Source: Cunninghamia lanceolata
Taxonomy: Eukaryota; Streptophyta; Pinopsida; Cupressales; Cupressaceae
NCBI GenBank assembly: GCA_027924645.1
Contig: BSBN01000334.1
Span: 8,860,501-8,924,500, forward strand
DNA length: 64,000 nucleotides
Direction: 5' to 3'
Shown: positions 24,837-37,147 of the stretch, piece after piece
How the letters are laid out: each line of letters opens with the position of its first letter
Position numbering within the stretch: position 1 is the first letter of the stretch
Position numbers and translations under genes: made by a program
Notes under the pieces: model-generated
What the model saw: only the letters and a program-made list of their open reading frames with translations
Told to the model about the DNA's origin: nothing
Database searches by the model: none

Positions 24837-25979
24837 GTAATATCTTCATTGCAAGCCGAGACAAGGCTCAATATATCATGAGAGATCTGATCTTAACACT
24901 ATTGTTAGAATGGAAATAGAATAGTCTTGTAGCCATAGATAAAACTAGAGAAGATAGGTATCATAAGTGCAAGAAGTTGTGTCCACTTTTAGTGGAAGCT
25001 TCAGCACAAAATATTTTCAGAAATGATGGATTTTGGCAATATGGTTGACAAACATTTTTTTAGAATTTTTGGATGAAATCAAAACCCATTTAAGATGACA
25101 ATGTCTAGTTTTAAAATATATAAATTTTTTTAGTTTTGGATATTTTTTGTATTTATTATTTATTTTTTAAACAAAAAGCTTCAATTTTTTCAAAGAAATG
25201 GGCTTTGGCAATATGGCTGGCGACTTTTTTAAAAGAAGTTTTTGACAAAATTAAAACCCATTATAGATGAGATAGTGTAGATTCCAAATATATAATTTTT
25301 TTACAATTGGATTATCTTTTCTATTTTTCAGTTAATTTCTAATGAAACAAGTCCATAAACTTGAATTATCAGGGTTTTTTAGTATTTTAATAACATTTTA
25401 TTAAAATAATTTTTTGAAAAATAAATTGTACAAAAACGTACTTCAGACAATTCTTTTCAATTTGAAATAAAAAAAATTAAAAAAAAATAAGTTTAGTTCA
25501 TCTTATGTGTGACGTACATGACAATTTTTTAAAACACCAAATATGGCCAATAAAAAATTAACCAAAAAAAATCTATTTAATAGAAAATTACAAAAAAATG
25601 GGAAAACATGCTTAAGTGAGTTAAAAATATTTTCCAAAAAGGATTTAGAAAAATATGATTATTTAGGTCAAAATATGGATAACGTACACATGCATGGTAT
25701 AGTAAAAAAGAAGTGACTTTTAAATAGTGGTTTTTAGAAATGCCTATTGAAAATCAATTTTTATTATCTGGGTATTCAAGTAAATTACATATTTGGAAAC
25801 TAGACTCTGAGTACTACATTTTATGATTAGTAACTTTTTTCAAGATTCCATCTCTAAGTGCTTCAAATTTTGAGGTCAAATGTGACAAATTTTGAAAATT
25901 AGGGAAAACACTTCCACTTTTTGGCCAAAAAGTGGACTCAACTTCTTGTAGAAGTAGAAGTAGAAGTAGAGAAGTAGAA
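24837..25979. mobile_element. composite insertion in the left LTR
   Basis: A 34-bp sequence (24837-24870, GTAATATCTTCATTGCAAGC...) is repeated exactly at 25980-26013, while the partner LTR has it once (34394-34427). Between them come (1) 24869-24963, an inverted copy of 24523-24617; (2) a ~985-bp AT-rich segment with inverted ends (CAAGAAGTTG-GTCCACTTTT at 24969 and AAAAGTGGACTCAACTTCTTG at ~25928-25950); (3) a GAAGTA microsatellite. The middle segment has two internal direct repeats (GGCAATATGG at 25035 and 25208). No transposase. It looks like a DNA element plus a rearrangement. Confidence 0.6.
25914..25935. repeat. 22-bp perfect palindrome near the TIR
   Basis: CCACTTTTTGG immediately followed by its reverse complement CCAAAAAGTGG. 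It lies just inside the right inverted end of the 985-bp segment and would form a perfect hairpin in single strands. Confidence 0.85.
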
Positions 25980-25982
25980 GTA
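25950..25982 (+). repeat. GAAGTA microsatellite
   Basis: AGAAGTAGAAGTAGAAGTAG followed by AGAAGTAGAAGTAA: about five units of GAAGTA with one interruption, at the right edge of the composite insertion. Confidence 0.8.
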
Positions 25983-25989
25983 ATATCTT

Positions 25990-26760
25990 CATTGCAAGCC
26001 GAGACAAGGCTCACGAACTATTTGACTAAATGCCTCAAGGCGATGTCATCTCATGGGACACACTGATTGCAGGATACACACAAAATGGATTTGTTAAAAA
26101 GGCGTTAGAAACTTTTAAGCAATGCAATTGGCAAAAAAATAAAGCCAAGTTCCAAAATTGTTGCTAGCATCCTCCCTGCACATGCCAAAATGGGAACTTT
26201 GGAACAAGCTATGGACTCCATTGAAGCATAAATGATAGTGGAATCTCATCAAATGCATAGCAATTGCAACTGCCCTCACAAAAGTACACAAAATGTGGAA
26301 GCATAGACAAGGCATGGATACTGTTTAACTGAACACCTCAAAGAGGTGTCATTGCATGGAAAGAAATGGCTATAGGATCTGTATGAAATGGATTTGTTTT
26401 TAAAAAGGCTTTACAAAGTTTCAAACAAATGCAAAATGGAAGGTGTAAAGCCTAGGTCTACGACCCTTGACAACATCCTTGCTGCCTGCCCACTACGTGG
26501 ACTTTGAAATAGAGTATGGGCATCTATCAAAACCTAACAAGAGGAGACTTTTATTAGATAAGAATAGTTGGAAATGTTACGATAGACATTATGCAACATG
26601 TAGAAGCATAGGGAAGGCATGCAACTATTTTGGCAACATGCCTGAAATAAAATAAGGCCTCGTGGACCAAATAATTACTGGGTATGTGCAAACTAGATTG
26701 ATTGGGAAGACTTTAGAAACTTACATGAAAATTTTGTGAGTTGCAGAGGACGGAGGCTGC
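25990..26760 (+). pseudogene. pentatricopeptide repeat (PPR) pseudogene, in left LTR
   Basis: The plus strand encodes PPR phrases: LFD-MPQGDVISWDTLIAGY, AQNGFVKKALETFKQ, then a FASIL-like segment and KMGTLEQAMDSIEA, with stops and frameshifts between. PPR proteins bind organellar RNA in mitochondria and plastids; this fragment cannot. It covers about two to three repeats and is transcribed, if at all, opposite to the element. The same sequence is in the partner LTR. Confidence 0.8.
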
Positions 26761-27647
26761 TCATAGCTTCTCTCTGCTCTCCTTTGTGCCTTCTCAAACC
26801 CTAGCTTCTCTGTTCTTCCTTTCCCCAATCTCCTGACCATGAGCATTCATAGGTCAATCCCCTCATTCCCACCGTATGTGAATTCCTCCCTTTTGATTGC
26901 CCACGACTTCTCTCCATTCTCCCTTCTTACATGCCATCTTTGTCATCCTTTCTGCTAACTTATTGAATATGTAGAAATGGATGCCATGCCTTCATAATGG
27001 CATGGCAGTCGACCTTGTACCTATCAGCTAGATATTTTCCACAGTCTTAAACCCACTCACCAACCTTTTCTCCCCAAAAGCCATCGAGGCATGGTAAGAG
27101 TTAAAAAAAATAATATAAAAAATCTGACTTCCTTTCTACTTTCTACCCCTTGCCTCAAATACAATTTTTGGTTAACTTAAATTTAAAACCATAGGCTTAT
27201 AAAACCAACTCTTGTAATACCATTCTAGTAATTATCAAAATGTGACAATCCCCCAACTACTCAACCAATCATTATTAAATAAATAAACACATATTAAAGC
27301 AACCCACAAGGAACTGACTCAAACACCGAAACCACATGGGTCTGACTCATAAAGGATAGGATAGTTGGACGATAACCAGGTGGTGTTCGAGGGCAAAACA
27401 CAACATCAAGAACTCATCCCTAAATGAGGACAATGATGAGGATCAAGTGGTTTAGACCAGTGTGATTGTCTCCAGTAACCACCATCAGGGAAATAAGAGT
27501 ATGCCTAAGCCTGTGAATCTAGGCAAGTTGATACCCAATACCTGCAACACTTTGATTACACATTAAAGCACATGTGCATATATCATATAATAGCTAAAGC
27601 ATCAATGGACAAGCAACAAGTAAAATACAAACACTAGGGTCGTTACA

Positions 27648-30600
27648 TCCTACCCCGTAGGACTAGGCTTACTCCTGGAAGACTGCAAATGCTAAGATGC
27701 AGCCAAAGCACTCATTAGTCCATGAAATTCAATATAAATATAAAATTCAATGTGTCACATTCACTTCAAGATACACAGTTATGTGCAATATGTCCTAGTA
27801 TTTAGGTAAAGAAGAGGCAAGACACTCAATTTCATATAAAATATACATTAGCATGTAACAATTTTCTCCAATCCAAATAAAGAATGCTTCCATAACATTC
27901 AACTTTCTCAAAGAAACACTGTCTCAAACAGCCTATTAGTTGCTCACAACTAGCAATTTTCACATAAATGCTAGCATAAATCACATAATTTTCTCATAAT
28001 TTGTAGGAAGTTGCACTTTCAAGACAAATCTTTCAATTCTCTAACTTTTCATATGCAGCTATCTATAAAATGGAGCACACAAACACACATATACATAATT
28101 TCAACCTCTAATAGCATGCACGGTATCTCTTTACATATAATGCAATAGTTTGTCACTTTTCAAGGCATAATGATGTAATTTTGTTCTCTACTATATTTTA
28201 TTATGCAACCACATACACAACAAATTGTGCAATCCACATATACATACATATTCATTCACATCACGGGGCTACATTAGGGGTTCATGTGGATGTTGTAGTA
28301 CCATCTATATCCAAAATATCCATGAGTCCATAACAAATAACCATGTCCAATATCCATAACGAATAACCATGTCCAATATCCATAACCAATAGCCATGTCT
28401 AATATCAATAACCGTGTGTCTTGATGGCATTGACCCACCTAGTGAGCCCTTCCATACAAGCCACAATGACATATCTCTTGTTTGTGTAAGGGCTTTAGCC
28501 TCCAAGAGATAGTCAAACAATAGGAAGGTAGTGAATTAGAGCTTAGAACAACTCACACATACCTACATCCTTAAGGGTTTCCCTACATCTGCTTCCTCAT
28601 ATACACTCAAACAGGTGGATCTCACCATACCCGATGAGGAGTCACGTCACAAGACAAGACCAACATTCGAAAATAGAAAAGTCAATGAGTTTAGCCACCA
28701 AAAATATAAATAAGGAAGAGTAAATCTCAATTCCAACAATAAAGTGAGAAAAATGTGCATAATCTCCAACAATAAACCAAATGTAACTGCAAGAGTTACA
28801 TGCCAAGAAAATCATTTGTGGCTAAACCAATATAACCAAGATAACCCAAAGTGCTAGTCCGCACAAGCAAAGTAAAAGTCACCAATAACTGAAAAGAAGA
28901 TTCACAATCTTTGAAATATATGCATCACAACACTAGTGACTATCGCTAGTCACCACACAAGGAAGGAGGAAAACAAACATGACTGTCTCCATAGTCCTTC
29001 ATGTGGGTGCGGCCAACTCACGCAACCTCACATGGAAAGGTAATGTGTTGGAAATCCTAGGTCACATACCTCTGCGGCATGACCGCGCATGGTATACACC
29101 AAGCGAAGAAAGCACACAATGGTTGTATACCACATGGCAATGTCCTACTCATAGGAACATCTTGCATAGTGCACACCCATGAAGAAAGCACATGCATCTA
29201 CACACTGAGCCAAAGGTGCACATGGCTAGGTTCCACTCGCATGCCACCTGATCAAAATCATGGCAATCTTGAGTGAACCCTCTACTCTATGCTAGCAACC
29301 ACTCCTCCTAGCACAAGTAGGAACACAACATATAAACTATGTCGTCATGTATCTAGGTATGTGGCATTATGTGCTTGAGCTCAGCTTGCTACCATCAGCG
29401 ACACAACATCATCACCAGCACTGTGTCAGAACATTAGTGGGGTGTGGCATTGTATCTAAGGCATCGTGTCTAGACACAAGAAATACAGAATACCTCACAA
29501 CATGGGATCACATCCATCCACACATGTTGGAGCTCATATACAATCACATCAGGGTAAGGTCATTGTTGTCCCAGGTGCTCATACCATAAACTAATTTCAT
29601 CCGCAAGAACTATGCAGATTAGGCTAACACTGTATGAACCAAGTATCTGGTCTATTAATAAGGAGATGTAGTGAGTACTTTCACAGGAGGTTGAAATGAT
29701 CACCGTCACTTCGCGCCACCATTATACATACACCATGCAATTCCATCCCAAGGAACTTTGTTGCTGCTACTACCCCTCCACATATTGACCTATCAACAAC
29801 CCTCAGGTTGGCAGTCAATGTGGTGACAACAAGAAAACACATAGATGGTATGGTTTTCTCCCATATACATAATCCATACATATCCTCCATGGATGGGTAC
29901 ACAGTATCACCATCCCATGGGCACACATCTCAGACACTAGTTAATCACAACACTCAATAAGAATACATCAATGGATGTTTACATCAGGGTGCTGCCACAA
30001 TAATGGGTTACACTTTCTGAGACATCCTGATTTTTGCTGAAATCACATATTTTTAGAAAATATAATGATTTAAACCTTGAAAGGTTCTATTTAAAGGATT
30101 TTAATTGAAGAGGGTTTGATCAAACCCCCTTAGATTCAAACCCCCTTGGATAGAACCCCACTAGTTTTAAACCATAGCTATAATGGAATCTCCTCTACAC
30201 CTATCAAAATGCTAATAAAAAACCACTTTTGACTCACCTTTTTGGGGATCAAATGAATTCATTTAAAATTTATGTTTTGTAAGTATGTAGTCCTTATTAT
30301 AAGCTTCTGAAAAAGTAAAATTTTAAATATATTTAATTTGATTATTATATTTATTTTTTATTTCTTGTGAATGTAGGTTTTTCACCGAACATCAAATTCT
30401 CTATTCTACACACATGGAAAATTACTAAATTAGTGAAAAAAAATTCTAAAAAATATCTATGCCCTAGGTATTGATGTCGTTGTTTCAATAAAAAAAGAAA
30501 AATTGAATTTTGATACTATATAAAAAGTTATGTTTTACAGAATACGCCTATATGTAAATTATAATTGGTTTGATTTCAAAACTTGATTAAAAAAAATATA

Positions 30601-32580
30601 TTCAACTAAACATTATGAAACCAAATGCATGCCCTATATATCAGTGCTACCAATCTAAATTCAAAAGAATAAGAATTTTATCCTTTGTAGAAAAAAAATT
30701 ATGTGCTATAGAATACACATCACTTTAAAAAAATGTTGTTTATTATTAAAAACTAGTTAGCAAAGGAGATGCAAAAAATGTTACAATGTAACTCCAATTT
30801 TTTTTAAAAAAATATATTTAGAATCTACAAATAAAATCTCACAAATCACTAGTTCACATCATCTACAAATTCTTAACGGTTTAGTGGCTATAGGTGTCAA
30901 AAAGTGAAGATTCAGTTCAAAATGTTGATTTCAATGTCAAGTTTGGCCAAAAAGTGTAACCCATTATTGTGGGATGACCCATCATGGGGAGTACAATCAC
31001 ATTTTCTCTTACCTAGGAAATACCATAGCCTAGATATGACTATGCAACATGATGCAAAATATACAACTTTACCAAATAATAAGTACTCCCAAACATCCAT
31101 ACCAATTTTTGCTTTTCACAAGGGCAACTCATTTACCCCTAACATCATAAATTCACTTGCAATGCTTTCAACATAACACAGTGGTGCATAATCATATATA
31201 GCATCATCACTACCATCTTTACATTAGTACATAAACATAAGTAACATCTTCACCATCATCATTACATTCACTTCTATATTCACATAATGATATACATCTC
31301 ATTTTACACCCATTACACTTCTCATCTCATAATAACATATAATGCGACATCATATCACAAGTCTCAATAAAACCATTCATTCACATGAAAATGAGAAACT
31401 AGCAACACAATTAAATGAGTTTGGTTGAGGACCCTAGTCATTTATCAACATTCACATCCATACATATAAACATAAGCAACCTTGGCTACGTCAATGGCAT
31501 GCAATTGCTCACTCAAAGCAAGATATACAACATTCTTATTACCTTGGCATTCACTATTTTTAGTTTGCAATAAAGTACAAGTGTTCACCTATATGATCTC
31601 CTTAAAACCATAATGCAAATGAGGAGGTCAAATTTCATCACCAAGATATATCCACTAAGCAATTACCGTTCTCATGTAAACTCATTAAGGAGGCACTAAT
31701 AAACATGTAATCATTCTCAATACATAACCATAACAAGCATAAAGTCTTCTTTACTCCTATCCCACTAAATATTTTACTTATTGCAATTCTAACATACTAA
31801 TTAAATCCATATGCCATTATTCTAACATCTTGTCAACTATTGACAACTAAGAAGAGAAGAGAAAGATAGATTTCATCTCAAGTCAAGACATTACATGCCA
31901 TCCAATATTCATTATACAAACATGCAAATCCTACTAAGGGAATGTTTAAGGCACCATTAGTACACCAATTACTACAATTTGTTATCAAGGATGATAAATT
32001 GTAGCAAATCAAGCACATTAAGAGGTTATAAGAAAAATCAGCAATCATCTAACACTTACAAGAGAGCATGGAGCAATCAAACTAATCTGTCCACATCCAC
32101 AAATAGCTACATCCTATCATCCTTTACATCTATAATACAAGAAGGAATTACAAGAGCAATTCATAACCAATTAGGGTCATTTCATTCACTAGCAACATAA
32201 AGGAAGACATAAGACAAGCATATCCAAGCAAGGGAAATTAGGCACCCATGTTACCTTCAACCCACAAACACACAAGGCATAACATTCCTACCCCCATCTT
32301 ATAACATGGGAGAGTGATCACTCTTAACCATGGGAGACTCTCAACCAAGGTCAACACTCTAGTCCCATTGAGTAAGGTAAAGCCAAGGAGGCTATTTCCT
32401 CCATGATTTCTAAGAATGGGTTTGTAACTTAACCCACTAATGCCATGCTAAGGCATGAAAGCAATCAAGACTATAAAAACAATATAACAAGCTCACACCA
32501 CACACACCAAACATAGTGAAACATAGAAGACTCAAGTACGCCAAAGCTCCCAATGTGTGAACATGGGCTCTGATACTAGA
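27648..32580 (-). other. internal region of the LARD-like element, non-coding
   Basis: No gag, protease, RT, integrase or envelope motif was seen on either strand. Short open frames (e.g. 29347-29589, 32437-32796) have no recognisable domain. 30000-30900 is very AT-rich. 32563-32579 holds the primer binding site. A 26-bp minisatellite lies at 28325-28415. Confidence 0.6.
28325..28415 (+). repeat. 26-bp minisatellite, ~3.5 units
   Basis: CCATGTCCAATATCCATAAC recurs with starts at 28341, 28367 and 28393, exactly 26 bp apart, with a degenerate unit to the left. It lies inside the LARD-like element. Confidence 0.88.
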
Positions 32581-35500
32581 TGTAACATCCCGTCCCACAA
32601 CCCCGAAGGTAAGGGCCAAAAGAGGGAAATAACATTTTTTTTGACATAAATAGATAACATGTACAAGATACAGTTGCCGATTTGATATGTCAACAACATT
32701 CATGGCCAAGTATGGCCAAATGTACAACCCAAAGGAGAGGACTAATTCAATCTCTAAAGGAAACATTGTTAAAACTAAATTCATTTTGATCACCAAATCA
32801 AATGTTCCTAATATCTATTTCCATTTAGAAACATAAAGCCATAATGATCATCATAGAACAAGTGGGTCCGATACCAACACCGAACAACTATAAACTAAAT
32901 ATAAAACTGTAACATCTCATTTCTTCTAATTAAATTACATGATTACATCTATTCTCTCAAAAGAGTATAACTACATAAAATAATATACAAGAACAATGGC
33001 ATAGTCATGAATATGATACAATAACTGAATGAGTACATCAACTGATAAAGTAATGGAGAGAGAGGACATCTCCAACTGGTGCTCCAATAACCTATTCACC
33101 AGTCCCTAATGGCAATGGGAATGCCTCCCAACTATGTGGACTCAATAGAGTCCACCACACCATGCTCGGAGGTAGTCACAAGTCCCAAACACAAGCAAAC
33201 AAACATGGGGAAAGAAGGCTCAGAAACTTGACCACACAAGGGAGACCTCAAGGTGACATAATTCACAAGAACACATCAAACACATGATAACCATGCCAAA
33301 AAATGTACTACTCAAATAATAAGGGGTGGGAGGATAGGGACAGCGATAAAGAAGCAACCATAAAAAGTTACACATCTCATATTCTCGTACCAATCCCAAA
33401 ACACAAGAAATCGTATTGTCCTCCAATGGGCCAACAAGTGAGCACTCTTGGTCAATGCCACATTGAAAATTGCTTCCAAGCCTACCCTATCGTCTACACC
33501 CATGACTGACAAGCTCAACTTGCATTCAAAAGCATTAAGCAATCACATGCAGACCATACTTGAGGCATTACACATTAAATGTTACTACATCAAAAACAAG
33601 GGTATAAGCATTTCTAAGAATAAAATTAATGGAAGTGCATGAAAACAGGTCCTCAAGGGTCTTTAAAGGACCTGAGGGGAAACAAAATTGCCCTCTATAA
33701 AATAGAATTCCAAAGAAGCCATAGATACTAATTCCCCTACTGTTACAAGTATATTTTGTTGTATAGTTGTCTGTAGAGAAGGATCCTGCATCCTTACATT
33801 TATATATTTTGGTGACAAAATTTAGTCTTTATCATTTCCTTAATTAAGCATATATCATAGAACTACCTACTTAAAATTTAGAATAGTAGTCCCCTCCACA
33901 GGACCCCTATTTAAGGTTGGAATGGCTTAGAATTGCAGCACAACTTACATGAGCTTCTCTTTCAACATATTCAAATCAGAATGATGTCTCTAAAAGAAAA
34001 TGGTGGTATCCAAAATTCCCATAGCAAGCAATAACATATCTTTGCAAGGAAAATAACACTAAACCAAATTACAAACTAGTGATACCTATGTTCTCTAGAT
34101 TTATCTATGGATACGAGACTGTTCTGTTTCCATTCTGACAATAGTGTCAAGATCAGATCTCTCATGATATATATTGTAATCCAAAATTTCAAAACTAGAT
34201 AGAAACTATCTTCTGTACATTTATGAAGAACCATAATTTAGATGGGAAATCAAAATTGCCATCACCAGGTATCTTGTAGTTGAATTCAACAATTAAAATC
34301 CTTAATCATACCATATATCGCTTCCATTAAGGGGGAAGAACTAATCTTCTGTAGAGAAAATAACACTATTCAAATTCCAAAATTCCACAAGGTAGTAATA
34401 TCTTCATTGCAAGGAGAGACAAGGCTCGCAAATTGTTTGACCGAATGTCTCAAGGCGATGTCATCTCATGAGATGCACTGATTGTAGGATATGCACAAAA
34501 TGGATTTGTTAAAAAGGCATTAGAAACTTTTAAGCAATGCAATTGTTAAAAAAATAAATCCAAGTTCCACAACTATTGCTAGCATCCTCCTTGACCGTGC
34601 CAAAATGGGAGCTTTGGAACAAGGTATGGACTCCATCGAAGCATAAAGGATAGTGAAATCTCATCAGATGTATAGTAGTTGTGACTACCCTCGCAGAAGT
34701 ACGCAAAATGTGGAAGCATAGACAAGACACGAATACTGTTTGACTAAACGCCTCAAAGAGGCGTCGTCGCATGGAAAGAAATGACTGCAAGATCTACACG
34801 AAATGGATTGTTTTTAAAATGGATTTAGAAAGTTTCAAAAAAATGCAAAATGGAAGGTGTAAAGCCTAGATCTATGAACCTTGACAACATGCTCATTGTT
34901 TGCCCACTACGTGGGCTTTGAAACATAGTATGGGCATCTATCAAAACCTAACAGGAGAAGACTTTTATTAGATAAAGAATACTTGGAAATGTTATGGTAG
35001 ACATGTATCCAACATGTATAAGCATAGAGAAGGCATGAAATTGTTTTGGCAACATGCTTGAAGTAAAATAAGGCCTCATGGACCGAATAATTACTGGGTA
35101 TGCACAAACCAGATTGATTGGAAAGGCTTTACAAACTTACATGAAAATTTTGCGAGTTACAAAGGATGGAGGCCACTCATAGCTGCTCTCTATTCTCCTT
35201 TGTGCCTTCTCAAACCCTTGCTTCTCTTTTCTTCCTTTCTCCAATCTCCCAAGCATGAGCATTCGTAGGTCAGTCCCCTCCTTCCCACTGTATGCAAATT
35301 CCTCCCTTTTGATTGCCTCTGACTGCTCTCCATTCTCCCTTCTTGCATGCCATCTCTCTCATCCTTTCTCCTAACTTATTTAATATGTAGAAAGGGATGT
35401 CATGAATTCATAATGGCATGGCAATCAACCTTCTTATGCCTATCAGCTAGATATTTTCTACAGCCTTAAACCCACTCACCAACCTCTTCCCCCCAAAAGC

Positions 35501-36066
35501 CATCAAGGCATGGTAAGAGTTAAAATAATAATATAAAAAATCTGACTTCTTTTTTACTTTCTACCCCCTGCCTCAAATACATTTTTTGGTTAAACCTAAA
35601 TTGACAACCATAGGCTTATAAAACCAACTCTTGCAATACCATTATGGTAATTATCAAAATATGACCATCCCTCAACTACTCAACCAATCAATATTAAATA
35701 AATGAACACATGCTAAAGTAACCCACAAGTAACTGACTCAAACACCGAAACCACATGGGTTTGACTCACAATGGATAGGATAGTCAGACGATAACCAGGT
35801 GGTGTCTAAGGGCTAAACACAATGTCAAGAACTCATCCCCGAACGTAGACGATGACGAGGATCAGTTGGTTTAGGCAAGTGTGACTATCTCTAGCGACCA
35901 CCATCAGGGAAATAAGAGTACACTCAGGCCTGTGAATCCAAGTGAGTCAATACCCAGTACCTGCATCACTCCAATTACACATTAAAGCACATGTACATAT
36001 ATCATATAATAGTTGAAGCATCAATGGACAAGCAAAAACCAAAATACGAACACGGGGTTCGTTACA
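32581..36066 (-). repeat. right (5') LTR of the LARD-like element
   Basis: 3486 bp, TG...CA ends, aligned to 23029-27647 without the extra insertion. Carries the better-preserved copy of the PPR sequence (34400-35170). On the minus strand it would hold the element promoter; I could not assign a TATA box. Confidence 0.8.
34400..35170 (+). pseudogene. pentatricopeptide repeat (PPR) pseudogene, in right LTR
   Basis: Frame from ~34403 reads FIARRDKARKLFDRMSQGDV and continues ALIVGYAQNGFVKKALETF with one stop inside; later YAKCGSIDKTRILFD and TPQRGVVAWKEM follow. These are textbook plant PPR motifs of the P/L/S type with the YAKCG and AQNGF signatures. Many stops and shifts show it is dead. The presence in both LTRs at the same place means it was inside the LTR before the element inserted here. 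Confidence 0.83.
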
Positions 36067-36119
36067 TTTGTGATTAGGTTTTGGTGTTTTTGGTCTTGTG
36101 TAATTTTGTTGTTCATAAT
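36067..36119 (+). repeat. LTR-like unit A, right part
   Basis: TTTGTGATTAGGTTTTGGTG to GTTGTTCATAATG completes unit A after the 13-kb insertion. Units B and C have the continuous form (GTTCATCTAG followed by GATTTA or GTTTATGATTAG), giving two occupied-free paralogues of the target site. Confidence 0.8.
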
Positions 36120-36629
36120 GATGTTGTAATATGTTATTCACCTCATATATATTCTATCCTAAGTGTGATAGTGTAAATATTTAATGTTCTTACTTATGAT
36201 AATATGAATATTTAATTGTCTCACCTAAGTAGCTAATAATGACATGTGTGCACCTTAACTTGAGGTACATAGGATCTACCACTATGGCCTCATCAACTCT
36301 TGGTTGATGGATGTGCCACCTTTATTCAATCATGGTCACTGTGCTATCTTAGCTATATTGATTGAACTAGTCCACTAATTCGCAATTCAATTTTTGACTT
36401 CTAAATTTGGTTGAGTTATCTCACTTGTTGATTTAAAGTGATTGAGAGTTAACTCATACCTCTTGGGTATATCATATCTTTCATTCATACATCCAAGAAG
36501 CCTATATATGTATGTTACTCATTGTAACTTTATCTCATAATATTGAATATAGAATAGCAATTATTTTGTTCATCTAGATTTATTATTATATTTTAGGAAT
36601 TTGGTCTTGGGTAGGTTTGTTGTTCATAA
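36120..36629 (+). repeat. LTR-like unit B
   Basis: 510 bp, starts GATGTTGTAATATG and ends TTTGTTGTTCATAA. Matches unit C through CTAATAATGACATG, CTCATCAACTCTTG and ATGTATGTTACT. Head-to-tail with units A and C without internal retroelement sequence. Confidence 0.82.
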
Positions 36630-37147
36630 TGTTGGTGTAATATTTTATTCACCTTGGATATATTCTATTTTAAGTTTGACATTATGCCTATTTAATAAGT
36701 TTACTTAGGATAATGTGAATATTTAATTATTCTCACTCAAGTAGCTAATAATGACATGCATACACCTTGACTAAAGGTACACAAGTTCCAATACTACCTC
36801 ATCAACTCTTGATTGATGGTAGTTTGGAGACATCTCTATTTAATCAAGGCCAACTCTATCTTAGTCAGGTTGAGTGAATTGATCCACTAATTGGTAGTTC
36901 AACTCTTGACTTCTTAGTTAGGATGAGTTAACTCACCTCTTGATTGGGAGCGATTGAGAGTTAACTCATACCTATTAGGTATTTCATCTCTTTGATTCAT
37001 GCATCCAAGATGCCTATATATGTATGTTACTAATTATAACTCTGTCTCATAATATTGAGTATAGAATAGAAATCATTATGTTCATCTAGGTTTATGATTA
37101 GCTTTTAGGAAATTGGTCTTAGGTAGGTTTGTTGTTCATAACAAATT
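36630..37147 (+). repeat. LTR-like unit C
   Basis: Starts TGTTGGTGTAATATT and ends GTTGTTCATAACAAATTCTA. Only this last unit keeps the extra AAATTCTAA end also seen at 14880. Tandem LTRs of this kind can arise by unequal recombination between LTRs. Confidence 0.78.

Larger units (their letters stand above)
23029..27647 (-). repeat. left (3') LTR of the LARD-like element, carrying an insertion
   Basis: 4619 bp, against 3486 bp for its partner. The difference is almost wholly explained by the extra ~1.14 kb at 24837-25979. The start has mutated from TGTAAC to TATAAC. It contains a degenerate PPR sequence at ~25998-26760. The two LTRs are clearly alignable along their length but carry many substitutions and small indels, so the insertion is old. 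Confidence 0.8.
23029..36066 (-). mobile_element. LARD-like non-autonomous LTR retrotransposon, 13 kb, with ~3.5-kb LTRs
   Basis: Two long direct repeats (23029-27647 and 32581-36066) flank a ~4.9-kb interior without any recognised gag or pol domain. Right repeat starts TGTAACATCCCGTCCC and ends GTTCGTTACA, so TG...CA ends are present. Next to the right repeat, the minus strand reads TAGTATCAGAGCCCATG (32563-32579), a primer binding site close to initiator-Met tRNA. Beside the left repeat is a partly purine stretch (27648-27662). Thus the element runs on the minus strand. Flanks TTTCT (23024-23028) and TTTGT (36067-36071) are a near-match target duplication. Removing the element rejoins unit A of the tandem LTR-like array. 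Long LTRs with non-coding interior fit the LARD class. Confidence 0.8.

Noticed and set aside
28325..28415. Regularly spaced repeats as a CRISPR-like array
   Set aside because: Units are contiguous without unique spacers, and the window is plant DNA; it is a minisatellite.
29347..29926. Open frames in the interior of the LARD-like element as possible captured genes
   Set aside because: Short, on both strands, no recognisable motif and no support from a second copy.
25990..35170. PPR sequences as functional genes
   Set aside because: Multiple stops and frameshifts in both copies, fewer repeats than any working PPR protein, and location inside LTRs.
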